Assembly (NCBI GenBank): GCA_902363255.1
Contig: CABIZO010000002.1
Coordinates: forward strand, 1 to 64,000
Origin: Peptostreptococcaceae bacterium
GTDB taxonomy: Bacteria; Bacillota; Clostridia; Peptostreptococcales; Peptostreptococcaceae
Reading direction: 5' to 3'
DNA length: 64,000 nucleotides
The notes beneath the pieces are model-generated. The model was not told the origin of the DNA. It was given only the letters and a program-made list of their open reading frames with translations, and ran no database searches. Position numbers and translations under genes: made by a program. Positions within the stretch are counted from its first letter, which is position 1. Every line of letters begins with the position of its first letter. Below are positions 18,667 through 28,647 of the stretch, one piece after another.

Positions 18667-19407
18667 ATGGCTATTCCAAAACTAATCCACTATTGTTGGT
18701 TTGGAAAGAATCCTAAAAGTGAAGAAATACAAAAATATATTAACTCTTGGAAAACTTATATGCCTGATTATGAAATAATTGAGTGGAATGAGAATAATTT
18801 CGATGTAAATAAATTAAAATACACCAAAGAAGCATATGAAATGAAAAAATATGCGTTTGTAAGTGATGTAGCTAGAATAGAAGCTTTATATGAATATGGT
18901 GGAATTTACTTTGATACGGATGTGGAAGTTTTTAAAAGTTTTGATGATATTTTAAATAATGATTGTGTTCTTGGATTTGAAGAAGAAGAATATGTTGCCA
19001 CTAGTATGATGGCTATAGTTCCTAAACATCCATTAATAAAAGAATTTATAGGACTATATAAAAACATATCTTTTTTAGATAATGAAGGAAATATTATAGA
19101 AGGTACAAATGTATCAAAACTTACAGAATTGTTACAAGAGAGAGGATTAAAGCGAGAAAATATTTATCAAAACATAGAAGAGAATATAAGTATTTATCCA
19201 AAAGAATATTTCTCACCATATGTTTATGGCTATGGTATATATCAGATTACAGATAAATCTTACTGTGTTCATCATTTTAATGTTTCTTGGCAATCAAAAG
19301 AAGTGATTTTGAAAAGAAATTTAAAAAGATGCATAGTTAGATTTATAGGTCTAGAAAATACAAAAAAGTTTCGCAATAAACTATTGGGAGTAATGAAAGG
19401 AGAATAA
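18667..19407 (+). CDS. Glycosyltransferase family 32 (DXD sugar-binding, OCH1-like)
   Basis: A 246-residue enzyme with IPKLIHYCWFGKNPKSEE at the N-terminus, FVSDVARIEALYEYGGIYFDTDVEVFK with the DXD (Asp-Thr-Asp) near residue 85, and a C-terminal VHHFNVSW. This is the classical layout of capsule GT32 enzymes that transfer Gal, Man or GlcNAc. RBS AAAGGAG lies upstream. The next gene starts 3 bases after the stop. Confidence 0.9.
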   Translation: MAIPKLIHYCWFGKNPKSEEIQKYINSWKTYMPDYEIIEWNENNFDVNKLKYTKEAYEMKKYAFVSDVARIEALYEYGGIYFDTDVEVFKSFDDILNNDCVLGFEEEEYVATSMMAIVPKHPLIKEFIGLYKNISFLDNEGNIIEGTNVSKLTELLQERGLKRENIYQNIEENISIYPKEYFSPYVYGYGIYQITDKSYCVHHFNVSWQSKEVILKRNLKRCIVRFIGLENTKKFRNKLLGVMKGE

Positions 19408-19409
19408 CT

Positions 19410-20417
19410 ATGCCTAAAGTAAGTATTATAGTTCCCATATATAAAGTTGAAAAATATTTAAGACAATGCATAGATAGTATTATAAATCAATCGTTGAAAG
19501 ATATAGAAATTATACTAGTTGATGATGGTTCTCCTGATAATTGTCCTAAAATATGTGATGAGTATAAAAAAATAGATAGTCGTATAAAGGTAATACATAA
19601 AAAAAATGGTGGTCTTAGCTCAGCAAGAAATGCTGGAATGAAAATTGCCACAGGAGAGTATATTGGATTTGTTGACTCTGATGATTACATAGAACATGAT
19701 ATGTATGAAAAAATGTATTCTACTGCAAAAGAATATGATGTTGACTTTGTTATGAGTGATTATTACAAAGTATACAAAAGTAACAAAACAGAAGTATCAA
19801 CTATAATTGAGGGTGGTATTTATGATAAAAATAAAATTAAGAATATAATCTATCCTCAACTCATAATGAAAGAAAATATTGACTATGGACCACTGTTAGC
19901 AGTTTGGCACTGTCTATATAAAAATAGTTTTCTAAATAAGAATAATATATATTTTGACGAAGTTGTAAAATATTCTGAAGATAATTTATTTAGTTCTATA
20001 GTAGGATATAAATCAGACCGTTTTTACTATATGAAAGGAAGTTATTTTTATAACTATAGATATAATCCAAACTCAATATCTACGACATATAAGGAAGATT
20101 CACTTAATGTATATGTAGAAATGAATAATAGATTATACGATGAATTTTATGATTGTGAAGAATATAACTTTAATAGGCAATTAAAATTACATATGATTTA
20201 TTATACTTTTAATTATATCAATCGATTAATAGGAAGTAGTTTAACCTCTAAAGAAAAGTATAAAAAAATTAAAAATACATTGAGAAACAAACAAATCAGA
20301 AAAGCTTTTAATAAGCTTACAATACCAGATGTAAATTTAAAATTAAAGCTATGTATATTGATGTTAAAGTATAAAATGGCATTTACATATATGATAATTA
20401 AGGCAAAAAGTGCTTAG
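19410..20417 (+). CDS. Glycosyltransferase family 2
   Basis: A 335-residue GT2 enzyme with KVSIIVPIYKVEKYLRQCID at the N-terminus, LVDDGSPDNCPKICDEY and GFVDSDDYIEHDMYE. A basic, helix-rich C-terminal 120 residues has no recognised domain. Spacing of 2 bases to the upstream GT32 indicates the same transcript; AAAGGAG in the end of GT32 is its RBS. Confidence 0.88.
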   Translation: MPKVSIIVPIYKVEKYLRQCIDSIINQSLKDIEIILVDDGSPDNCPKICDEYKKIDSRIKVIHKKNGGLSSARNAGMKIATGEYIGFVDSDDYIEHDMYEKMYSTAKEYDVDFVMSDYYKVYKSNKTEVSTIIEGGIYDKNKIKNIIYPQLIMKENIDYGPLLAVWHCLYKNSFLNKNNIYFDEVVKYSEDNLFSSIVGYKSDRFYYMKGSYFYNYRYNPNSISTTYKEDSLNVYVEMNNRLYDEFYDCEEYNFNRQLKLHMIYYTFNYINRLIGSSLTSKEKYKKIKNTLRNKQIRKAFNKLTIPDVNLKLKLCILMLKYKMAFTYMIIKAKSA

Positions 20418-20439
20418 TTTATTATTAGGGGGAGAAATT

Positions 20440-21465
20440 ATGGTAAAAATAAGCATTATAATGCCTGTATATAATAAAGAATTGTATTTAAGAAATACTA
20501 TAGAAGCTATACTGAAGCAACATTATGAAAATTTTGAGTTAATTATAGTAAATGATGGCTCAACAGATAGTAGTAAAAATATTTGTGATGAATATGCAAG
20601 AAAAGATAGTAGGGTAAGGGTATATCATATTGAAAATGGTGGCGTATCTAATGCAAGGAATATAGGTATTGGTTATGCTACAGGAGAGTACATTCAATTT
20701 ATAGACGGTGATGACTGTATAAATGAAGGTGTTTTTAATGAGTATATATCAATATTAAATAAAGAAGAATATGATATTATATTTTCGCCATATAACAAAG
20801 TAGACCATGAAGGCAATGTATTAAAAACTATAGATTTAAATTATCCTGGATTCAAGAATAAAGAAGAAATTTTAGATGAATTTGTTAAAAATCAAGTTGA
20901 TACAGGATACTATGGATGGATTTCAAATAAATTAATAAGATTAGATATAATAAAAAAACAAAATCTAAAATTTGATGAAAAAATAACTTTAGCTGAAGAT
21001 TTAGACTTTTTCTTAGATGTATATAAATACTCAGATAAATATTATTTTTCACATAAGATAAGTTTTGATTATTTACAAGAAGCTCAAAACTCTTCATTTT
21101 TATTATATGATAATTTGGATTATTATATACAGTTATTAATAAATTTAAAAATGAAAGATTTTATAATACAAAGTGGCTATTATAAAGGAATAAATAAAAA
21201 CATATTAGACTACAGAATAGCAGATTATATTTTTTATGTAGTTTTTTATACAAAGTTAGATAAGTCTAATATAAAAGGCAAGGTAGAAAAATTATATGAA
21301 AATAACGATATAATGAATAGCATTGAAGTGAAATTAAGATTATCATTTAAAACTATGGTGATAAGATTTATAAGAAAAAATAGATATAACTTAGTTTATT
21401 ACTGTTTATATATAAGAAAAATAATAAGAGACATAGTTAGATTTATAGTGCCTGGGGAGGAATAA
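20440..21465 (+). CDS. Glycosyltransferase family 2
   Basis: A 341-residue GT2 enzyme: ISIIMPVYNKELYLRNTIEA, IIVNDGSTDSSKNICDEY, and a DxD region reading QFIDGDDCINEG instead of the common SDD. The start at 20440 follows AGGGGGAG; an in-frame TTG at 20410 lies within the previous gene and is less likely. It belongs to the same run of genes as its neighbours. The acceptor specificity is unknown. Confidence 0.87.
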   Translation: MVKISIIMPVYNKELYLRNTIEAILKQHYENFELIIVNDGSTDSSKNICDEYARKDSRVRVYHIENGGVSNARNIGIGYATGEYIQFIDGDDCINEGVFNEYISILNKEEYDIIFSPYNKVDHEGNVLKTIDLNYPGFKNKEEILDEFVKNQVDTGYYGWISNKLIRLDIIKKQNLKFDEKITLAEDLDFFLDVYKYSDKYYFSHKISFDYLQEAQNSSFLLYDNLDYYIQLLINLKMKDFIIQSGYYKGINKNILDYRIADYIFYVVFYTKLDKSNIKGKVEKLYENNDIMNSIEVKLRLSFKTMVIRFIRKNRYNLVYYCLYIRKIIRDIVRFIVPGEE

Positions 21466-21469
21466 GATT

Positions 21470-22636
21470 ATGAAAAATATAGTGCTATATTCACATAGTG
21501 GTAGTAAAAATCATGGTTGTGAAGCTATAGTTAGAGGAACATCAAAGATATTAGATGGAGTAGGTAATATAAAGTTATTATCTCATGCTAAAGATGAAGA
21601 TTTAAAATATGGGATAGATGATATAGTTGAGGTTGAAGTAGGTAAATCAAGTATAAATAAAAGCTCTATTGACTTTTTTAAATCTTATTTAACATTAAAA
21701 TTAAAAAAAAACACATCAAAAATGGACTCATTACAGTTTAAAGTAGGGTTAGATAATATAGACAATGATAGTATAGCAATCTCTATAGGAGGAGATACAT
21801 ACTGTTACTCAGATGTGTATAATCAAGTAGAGATACATAAAATGTACGGTAAAAAAGCTAGTAAAACAGTACTTTGGGGATGTTCTGTAGAACCTAAGCT
21901 ATTAGAGGATAAAAGAGTATATGATGATTTAGCAGCTTATTCTAAGATAATAACGAGAGAGAGTATTTCTTATGAAGCATTAAAAAAAGCTAATAAAAAT
22001 ACTAAATTATATCCAGATCCAGCCTTTAATTTAGATAAAGTAGAGTTACCATTACCAGAATTATTTGAAGAAAATAATACAGTTGGAATAAATGTAAGTC
22101 CTTTAATAATCAGAAAAGAAAGTAAAGAAGGAGTTACGCTAGATAATTATACTAAATTAATTCAATATATATTAGATAATACTGATATGAAAATTGCATT
22201 AATTCCTCATGTAGTATGGGATGACAATGATGATAGAGAACCACTTAGTAAGTTATATGAAAGATTTAAGAATACTAATAGGGTGGTTATAATAGATGAT
22301 TGTAATTGTATAGAATTAAAAGGATATATTAGCAGATGTAGATTATTTATTGGAGCAAGAACTCATGCTACTATAGCTGCATACTCTACATGTGTACCAA
22401 CTTTAGTTGTTGGATATTCAGTAAAAGCTAAAGGTATAGCTAAAGATATATTTGGAACTTATGAAAATTATGTTATACCAGTTCAAAGCTTAGAAAATAG
22501 TGATGACTTGATAAATGCTTTTAAATGGATATATAAAAATGAAGATACTATAAAGGAACACTTAAATAAATTTATGCCGGATTATAAGAAAAAAGGTCTA
22601 GAAGCAAAGAAAGAAATTGAAGAATTATTTGTATAA
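21470..22636 (+). CDS. Polysaccharide pyruvyl transferase family protein
   Basis: A 388-residue protein that begins IVLYSHSGSKNHGCEAIVRG. It has SIGGDTYCYSDVYN near residue 105 and a C-terminal RLFIGARTHATIAAYST, all hallmarks of the CsaB/WcaK pyruvyl transferase family. It would add a ketal-linked pyruvate from phosphoenolpyruvate to a sugar, giving the polymer a negative charge. It starts 4 bases after the previous gene with GGGGAGG as RBS. Confidence 0.9.
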   Translation: MKNIVLYSHSGSKNHGCEAIVRGTSKILDGVGNIKLLSHAKDEDLKYGIDDIVEVEVGKSSINKSSIDFFKSYLTLKLKKNTSKMDSLQFKVGLDNIDNDSIAISIGGDTYCYSDVYNQVEIHKMYGKKASKTVLWGCSVEPKLLEDKRVYDDLAAYSKIITRESISYEALKKANKNTKLYPDPAFNLDKVELPLPELFEENNTVGINVSPLIIRKESKEGVTLDNYTKLIQYILDNTDMKIALIPHVVWDDNDDREPLSKLYERFKNTNRVVIIDDCNCIELKGYISRCRLFIGARTHATIAAYSTCVPTLVVGYSVKAKGIAKDIFGTYENYVIPVQSLENSDDLINAFKWIYKNEDTIKEHLNKFMPDYKKKGLEAKKEIEELFV

Positions 22637-22652
22637 GTTGGGAGTGAAATAT

Positions 22653-23609
22653 ATGGACAATCAATTAGTTAGTATAATAACTCCTTGTTATAATGGAGGC
22701 AAAGTTGTATCTAGATATTTAGATTCAGTATTAAATCAAACATATAAAAATATTGAGCTTATATTTGTTAATGATGGATCAACTGATAATACAGAGGAGG
22801 TTGTATTAAAATACAAATCATCATTTGAAAATGCTGGAATGAAATTAATTTATGTAAAACAAGAAAATAAGGGTCTTGGAGGAGCTATAGACACAGGTTT
22901 AAAGTATTTTACAGGAGATTTTTTATGTTGGGCAGATGCAGACGATTTTTTCCACTTAGAATCAGTAGAAAAAAGAGTTAGATTTTTGAATGATAATCCT
23001 CAGTATGGATGTGTTACTACAAATGCTTATGCTTATAATGAAGATAATCTAGATAATCCAATTTATCAAATAACAGACAAATTTAAACACCATGAAGATG
23101 AATATCAGTTTGAACATCATTTAAAATCAGAATCTATATTTTGTTGTGGATGTCATATGGTAAGAAGTGAAGCCTTTTTAGATGTAAATCCTAATAGAGA
23201 AATATTCCCTGCTAGAAGGGGGCAAAATTGGCAGATGTTATTACCAGTATATTATAAATATAGAAGAGGTTTTTTAAATGAGCATCTATATAACTATATA
23301 ATATACAAAAATAGTATGTCTACAGGTGATGATACTAAGGAAAAAAGAATTCAAAGATGTAATGAGCATTTAGAAATAGTAAAAAATACTTTAGATAAAA
23401 TTCCAATGAGTGAAGATGATAGAGATAGATATTTTAAGCTATTCTATAAAAATTATGTTGTTGATAGATTTGATATATGTATGCAATATAAAGATGTTAA
23501 AGAAGGAATAAAACAATATTTAAAAATGATAAAATATAAGGCTTTGAGAAAATATGATACAAAATCACTGTTAAAAGTATCTATATGTAAAATTATAAAA
23601 GTAAGCTAA
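22653..23609 (+). CDS. Glycosyltransferase family 2
   Basis: A 318-residue GT2 enzyme: VSIITPCYNGGKVVSRYLDS, FVNDGSTDNTEEVV, and the DxD region CWADADDFFHLES (ADADD). It carries HMVRSEAFLDVNP and GQNWQMLLP, a pattern seen in GT2 enzymes with the QxxRW-like acceptor motif. The start at 22653 follows GGGAGTG; the reading frame opens earlier, at 22617, inside the previous gene. Confidence 0.87.
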   Translation: MDNQLVSIITPCYNGGKVVSRYLDSVLNQTYKNIELIFVNDGSTDNTEEVVLKYKSSFENAGMKLIYVKQENKGLGGAIDTGLKYFTGDFLCWADADDFFHLESVEKRVRFLNDNPQYGCVTTNAYAYNEDNLDNPIYQITDKFKHHEDEYQFEHHLKSESIFCCGCHMVRSEAFLDVNPNREIFPARRGQNWQMLLPVYYKYRRGFLNEHLYNYIIYKNSMSTGDDTKEKRIQRCNEHLEIVKNTLDKIPMSEDDRDRYFKLFYKNYVVDRFDICMQYKDVKEGIKQYLKMIKYKALRKYDTKSLLKVSICKIIKVS

Positions 23610-23629
23610 TTGTAAAAGAGGAGTAAATA

Positions 23630-24649
23630 ATGAATCCAGAGGTTAGTATTATTGTACCGGTGTATAATGCAGAAAAAAATTTAAATACTTGTATAGAATC
23701 CTTAAAAAACCAATCATTTAAAAATATAGAGATACTATTAGTGGATGATGGGTCTACTGATAGAAGTGGAGAAATATGTGATAATTATAAGAATCTAGAT
23801 AATCGTATACATGTATTTCATAAGAAAAATGGAGGTGTATCATCTGCTAGAAACTTAGGTATAGATAAATCTTCAGGCAAGTATATCATGTTTTGTGATA
23901 GTGATGATTGGATAGAAAGTGATTGTATAGAAGTTTTATATAATAAAATTGTTAAATTTGATTCGGATATTATATATTCAGGAATATATAGAGAAGAATA
24001 TTTTAATACAGAAAAAGTAAAAGACAAAGTAAGCGCATTATCGAATGAATTATACTTAAACATAAATGAGCTAAGTGGTTATTTAGAATATATACTAAAT
24101 TCAATAGAAAGCCCTTTTTTATCACCATGTGCTAAACTATATAGAACAAATATAATAAGAGAAAATAAGTTATATTTTAATGAAAAAATGGTATGCTTAG
24201 AGGATTTTTGTTTTAATATACAATTTTTAAAATATACCAATAAACTCTATTTTTCAAAAGATATAAAATATCATTATATAGGTATAAGGGGAAAAGGTGG
24301 TATACAAAAAAGAAAAAAAAATGATTTAACCTATGAGATTTCTAATTCATATAAAGAATTAAATGAACTATTATCCAAATATGAAAGAAATAATTCTCTA
24401 GAACAGTTTTTAGTTTATTGGTTTATAGAAAATTATAAATTAGTATTTAATAAATTAGTATATGAAGAAAAGAATATAAGTGTAGCCCAGAGAAATAAGA
24501 TTTTATATAATTTATGCAACAATAAGGAGTTCTGTGAGTTTATAGATAAAAATAAGGATAGAGCAAGATTGTATAATATGATAAAAACTTTAGTTGATAT
24601 TAAGTTATATAATCTTGCTTATTTAATAATAAAGAGAAGAATAGGATAA
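23630..24649 (+). CDS. Glycosyltransferase family 2
   Basis: A 339-residue GT2 enzyme: VSIIVPVYNAEKNLNTCIES, LVDDGSTDRSGEICDNY, KNGGVSSARNLGID and MFCDSDDWIESDCIE. The C-terminal third is AT-rich and Lys/Asn/Tyr-rich, like the other locus members. RBS AGAGGAG precedes the ATG. The flippase gene follows after 39 bases. Confidence 0.88.
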   Translation: MNPEVSIIVPVYNAEKNLNTCIESLKNQSFKNIEILLVDDGSTDRSGEICDNYKNLDNRIHVFHKKNGGVSSARNLGIDKSSGKYIMFCDSDDWIESDCIEVLYNKIVKFDSDIIYSGIYREEYFNTEKVKDKVSALSNELYLNINELSGYLEYILNSIESPFLSPCAKLYRTNIIRENKLYFNEKMVCLEDFCFNIQFLKYTNKLYFSKDIKYHYIGIRGKGGIQKRKKNDLTYEISNSYKELNELLSKYERNNSLEQFLVYWFIENYKLVFNKLVYEEKNISVAQRNKILYNLCNNKEFCEFIDKNKDRARLYNMIKTLVDIKLYNLAYLIIKRRIG

Positions 24650-24688
24650 ATATTTTAATTACTTAAGAAAAAGGATAAAAGGTATATA

Positions 24689-26227
24689 ATGAGAACACTA
24701 AATTCTACAAGAAATATATATATAAGTGTGTTAACACAAATTGTAATGGTCTTATTAGGTTTTTTATCTAGAAAGGTATTTTTAGATAATTTAGGAGAAG
24801 AGTATTTAGGTATTAATGGATTACTAACAAATTTATTATCAATGCTAAGTTTAGTAGAGGGTGGAATTGGTACAAGTATAGTTTATAACTTATACAAACC
24901 ATTAGCTGAGGATAATAGAGAGAAAACAATTGCGTTAATACAATTATACAAAAAAATATATGGGATATTGGCAATAGTTATATTTATATTAAGTATGATT
25001 ATGTATATATTCTTAGATAAATTTATAAAAGGTGGAACTACCATTCCATTTATAGGAGTAGTCTATTTTATTTTTGTATTAAAAAATATTGTTTCATATA
25101 TTAATGCTCATAAATGGGCATTGATAAATGCAGACCAAAAAGGATATATTATAGCCAAGTATAATCTTATCTTTAATATAATTACTACAGTAATAAAAAT
25201 AGTTATATTAAAGACAACTAAGAACTATATACTATTTTTAATTATAGATTTAGTTATTAGTATAATTCAAAATATATATAATGGTAAGATTGTAACAGAT
25301 AGATATGAATATATAAAAACTAAAGATAAATATATAGTTGATGAAGAAGTTAAGTTAAATTTAATAACCAATGTAAAAGCAATATTTTTACATAATATAG
25401 GGGGATATTGTGTAAATGGAACAGATAACATGTTAATATCTACGTTTATAGGATTAAGAACTGTTGGATTGTATTCAAACTATACAATGATAACATCTCA
25501 GTTATCGGCACTACTTACACCATTATTAAATGGAATTGGTGAAAGTGTTGGAAATTTAATAGCTACAGAAAGTAAGGATAAGATATATGACATATATAAT
25601 GTTGTATATCTAATAAACTTTTGGATATATTCTTTAAGTGTTATATGTTTATATAATTTATTAGAGCCATTTATAAATTGGTGGTTAGGTAAAGGTCTAC
25701 TTCTAGATAAGTTTACATTTATAATTATATTAGTTAATTTTTATATAAGAGGGCTTAGAAACTCTGTTATTATGTTTAAATCTAAGGCTGGTATATTTGT
25801 AAATGATAAGTACATTCCTTTAATAGAATCAGCTATTAACTTGGTCTTATCAATAATTTTAGTAAAAGTTTTAGGCTTAGCAGGAATTTTTATAGCAACA
25901 ACGATAAGTACTATATGCTTACCTTTATGGACTCAGCCAAAGTTAGTTTATAATAAAGTTTTTAATAAATCTGTTAAGGAATATTTTAAAAAATATGTAT
26001 ATTATGTTGTGTTGACATTAGTTACAGGAATAATAACGACGTATATATGCAACTTAGTAGTTTTAAGAGATGGATTAATATTATTAGTTTTAAAAGGAAC
26101 TATATGTGTATTAATGGTTAATATTATATATGTAATGTTATTTTATAAGACAAAAGAGTTTAAATACATATATAAATCTATAAATCAAATAATATCAAAT
26201 TTAAAGAAAAAAATTGATATTGCTTAG
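24689..26227 (+). CDS. Wzx-type polysaccharide flippase (MOP superfamily)
   Basis: A 512-residue protein with about 14 membrane helices and the typical start of Wzx-like proteins (KVFLDNLGEEYLGINGLLTNLLSMLSL, here quoted only in part). It should flip the undecaprenyl-linked repeat unit outward for the EpsG-like polymerase. It is the last intact gene of the continuous polysaccharide operon. Decayed gene pieces follow downstream. Confidence 0.88.
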   Translation: MRTLNSTRNIYISVLTQIVMVLLGFLSRKVFLDNLGEEYLGINGLLTNLLSMLSLVEGGIGTSIVYNLYKPLAEDNREKTIALIQLYKKIYGILAIVIFILSMIMYIFLDKFIKGGTTIPFIGVVYFIFVLKNIVSYINAHKWALINADQKGYIIAKYNLIFNIITTVIKIVILKTTKNYILFLIIDLVISIIQNIYNGKIVTDRYEYIKTKDKYIVDEEVKLNLITNVKAIFLHNIGGYCVNGTDNMLISTFIGLRTVGLYSNYTMITSQLSALLTPLLNGIGESVGNLIATESKDKIYDIYNVVYLINFWIYSLSVICLYNLLEPFINWWLGKGLLLDKFTFIIILVNFYIRGLRNSVIMFKSKAGIFVNDKYIPLIESAINLVLSIILVKVLGLAGIFIATTISTICLPLWTQPKLVYNKVFNKSVKEYFKKYVYYVVLTLVTGIITTYICNLVVLRDGLILLVLKGTICVLMVNIIYVMLFYKTKEFKYIYKSINQIISNLKKKIDIA

Positions 26228-26297
26228 AGGATATTATCTTAGATGGGAATAATTCCTAATAACAAAAAATTATCTAATTATAATATGACATATGACT

Positions 26298-26790
26298 ATA
26301 TATAGAAATACAGAAGAAATAAATACATTGTTTATGAAACCATTAGATAATGTAGAGATATATATAGATATATAAGACACCAAATATGTGTTGCTTTCAT
26401 GAATGGGTTCCTGGAAGTATAAATAATATTTTTATACATGAGAAAAAGAATATATTTAATGGAAATGATTTAACTGATATAGGATTATATAATAGTTATT
26501 TTCAGATTATATATTTTAATATAGAGGACAAGTGGTGGTATGAAGAAGATATAAAAAATAATATATTCAAATGGAGTAATGGAAAAGTATTTAAGTTATA
26601 TGAAAGTAATAATACTATAAATTCTAAAGAATATATGTATATTCATCTACAAAAACGTAATATGGAAAATAGTCTGAAGGATTCTCAATGTAAAGAATTT
26701 TATATAGTTCATGATAAATTTATTGACTGTGATAATAATATAGAACAAAAATTAATAAGTAAATATAAGTATTTAACTACAAGGCATTAA
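26298..26790 (+). pseudogene. DUF6625-like gene remnant (C-terminal half)
   Basis: An open stretch at 26386-26790 encodes KEYMYIHLQKRNMENS and IYFNIED..., which parallel KEVMYVHFQKRKMINS and RIISDCKG in the intact protein at 16464. Just upstream, in another phase (26298-26375), YRNTEEINTLFMKP parallels FIRNTRDTNTNFFK of the same protein. So a frame break lies near 26375, and the N-terminal third is missing. No RBS supports the ATG at 26386. It is a broken second copy, not an independent gene. Confidence 0.65.
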
Positions 26791-26851
26791 AAAGAAAGGT
26801 TAATAATCTAAAGTATAAATTAATAGAAAAAACTAGCTCTACTCTAAGTTC

Positions 26852-27428
26852 TATAAGACTAACTATATGCAGGAATTAATAGACTTATGAATAGTAAAAT
26901 GAGCAACTAAAGCTTACACTACTAAATTAACTGCTTTCTATATGATAGTCTTAAATTTAGTCAGACTAAAGGAAGTATAACTGAAGAAGAAGATTTTTCT
27001 GGAATAGAACAATTAAAGCAAATACAAGCTTAAGTAGAAAAAGCTCTAGAGTGCAATGAGTTAGTTGGAGAAATATCTAAAGAAATAAAAGAAGAAAAAA
27101 CATGTTCTATTTAGGTAGATGAGTGGATTACTCTCTATCTATGGAAGGCGTTTTAAAAATAAAAGGGATATCTTATATTCATGCTGAAGCCTTTGTAGCA
27201 GGTGAGTTAAAACACAGAAGTATAGCTTTAATAGATAAGGGAAATCCAGTAGTTGCCATAGCTACTCAAGGTGTATTATTTGAAAAAATAGTTTCAAATA
27301 TTGAAGAAGTTATAGCTAGAGGTGTTAGAGTTATACCAATGTAACTACTTGCTTACCATGCACCTAATATAAGAGGATTAGATGTGGACAAACTAAGAAA
27401 TTTAGCTAAGTCGGTTACAATTGAATAA
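26852..27428 (+). pseudogene. glmS remnant (C-terminal SIS half), multiple frameshifts and stops
   Basis: Fragments in different phases read ATKAYTTKLTAFY, then KGSITEEEDFSGIEQ, then MFYLGR-stop-VDYSLSMEG, then an open stretch 27123-27344 with GISYIHAEAFVAGELKH, SIALIDKGNPVVAIATQ and SNIEEVIARGVRV. After a stop it ends GLDVDKLRNLAKSVTIE. In order these match the C-terminal isomerase half of glucosamine-6-phosphate synthase, including its normal C-terminal end. The N-terminal glutaminase half is absent. Several disruptions rule out function. Confidence 0.85.
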
Positions 27429-27431
27429 TAT

Positions 27432-27466
27432 AAAAAGAGTGTATCAAAGATGTTACACCCTTTTTC
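27432..27466 (+). terminator. Terminator behind the glmS remnant
   Basis: AAAAAGAGTGTA pairs with TACACCCTTTTT (one mismatch) around a 10-base loop, with T5 on the 3' side. It lies 4 bases after the remnant stop codon and was probably the original glmS terminator. Confidence 0.8.
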
Positions 27467-27559
27467 ATGAATAATAATAGTGTATTTATAAGTAATACTA
27501 CAGTAGGATAAGTTAATATTAGTGGAAGTAAAATTTACAGAAATAAGGGGATTAGTAAT

Positions 27560-28608
27560 ATGGAAAAAGTAAGTGTAATTGTACCTATATACAATGCAGG
27601 AAAAAAGTTAAATAAGTGTATAGATTCTATATTAAATCAAACATATAAAAATATAGAAGTAATACTAGTAAATGATCGTTCAACAGATAATAGTTTAAAA
27701 ATATGTGAAAAATATAAATCTATAGATGATAGAATAATACTTATTAATAAAAAGAATGAAGGTTCTATACAAGCAAGAAAAACAGGTATAGATAATTCAT
27801 CTGGAGATTACATTATGTTTGTGGACGCAGATGATTGGGTTGATAATAATATTGTTTCTATTATGTATGATGAATTAAAAAAATATAAATGTGATATAGT
27901 TGTTTCAAATTCATATAAAGTTTTTAGTAATAGAGCATTTATAAAAAAAACAATAAGAATCATTACTTTGAAGAGGAAAAATTATATGTAGAAGATGAAA
28001 TTAAAAATGAATTGGTAGAAGCATATTTATATGGTCATCCTTTTCCAGCAAGTTTATTTTGTAAATTATATAAAAGAAATTTATTAATTAGTTCAGGAAA
28101 ATATTTAAAAAAAATAAACTTTTTAGGAGATGATTTATTTTTAAATATGGAAGTTTTCTTGAAGGCTACTAGAGTTAAGATAATAAATCAACCTCTATAT
28201 TATTATAGAGCTGGAGGTTTTACATCTAGATATATGCCATATCACTTTGATGATATAGTAAATGGATATGAAATTCAAAAAGAAGTAATTGATAAATATT
28301 ATGATGATAAAAGACAGTATGAATATAATGGAATAAGCATTATGCTACTTAATTCATTTAAAACAAGTTTACAAAATTTAATGACAAGTAATTATAGTAA
28401 AGATGAAAGGCTAACATATATAAAAGAATATATAGAAAATAAAAGTATTTTGGAAAGTATAGAAAATCACGGAAGTAAAAGATATTTTGATAAAGAATAT
28501 CTATATGCTATTAAAGCTGGTGATATAGAGTACTTATATGAATTAGGTGAAAGTTTACATAAAAAATCTAAAGTAAAAAGAGTTATAAAAAAGTTATTAT
28601 CAATTTAA
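27560..28608 (+). pseudogene. Glycosyltransferase family 2 gene split by a frameshift at an A8 run
   Basis: The first part (27560-27991, RBS AGGGG) encodes a GT2 domain: VSVIVPIYNAGKKLNKCIDS, VNDRSTDNS (Arg where Gly is usual) and MFVDADDWVD. The second part, in the -1 phase, continues the same protein (FEEEKLYVEDEIKNELVEAY, then HPFPASLFCKLYKRN and the rest to 28608). The switch falls at eight A bases, 27943-27950. A single base loss explains it. Phase variation, a programmed slip (A-AAA-AAA fits the -1 slippery pattern) or a sequence error are alternatives. Joined length is about 349 residues, normal for GT2. Confidence 0.75.
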
Positions 28609-28647
28609 ATTAGTATACAAAAAATTTTCTAAAAGAGGAGAATATAT

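Noticed and set aside
26386..26790. Independent small gene of 134 codons
   Set aside because: It aligns by eye with the C-terminal half of the 16464 protein, its upstream part continues in another phase, and it has no RBS.
27123..27344. Separate 73-residue SIS-domain protein
   Set aside because: It is only the longest open piece of the glmS remnant; the sequence before and after continues GlmS in broken frames.
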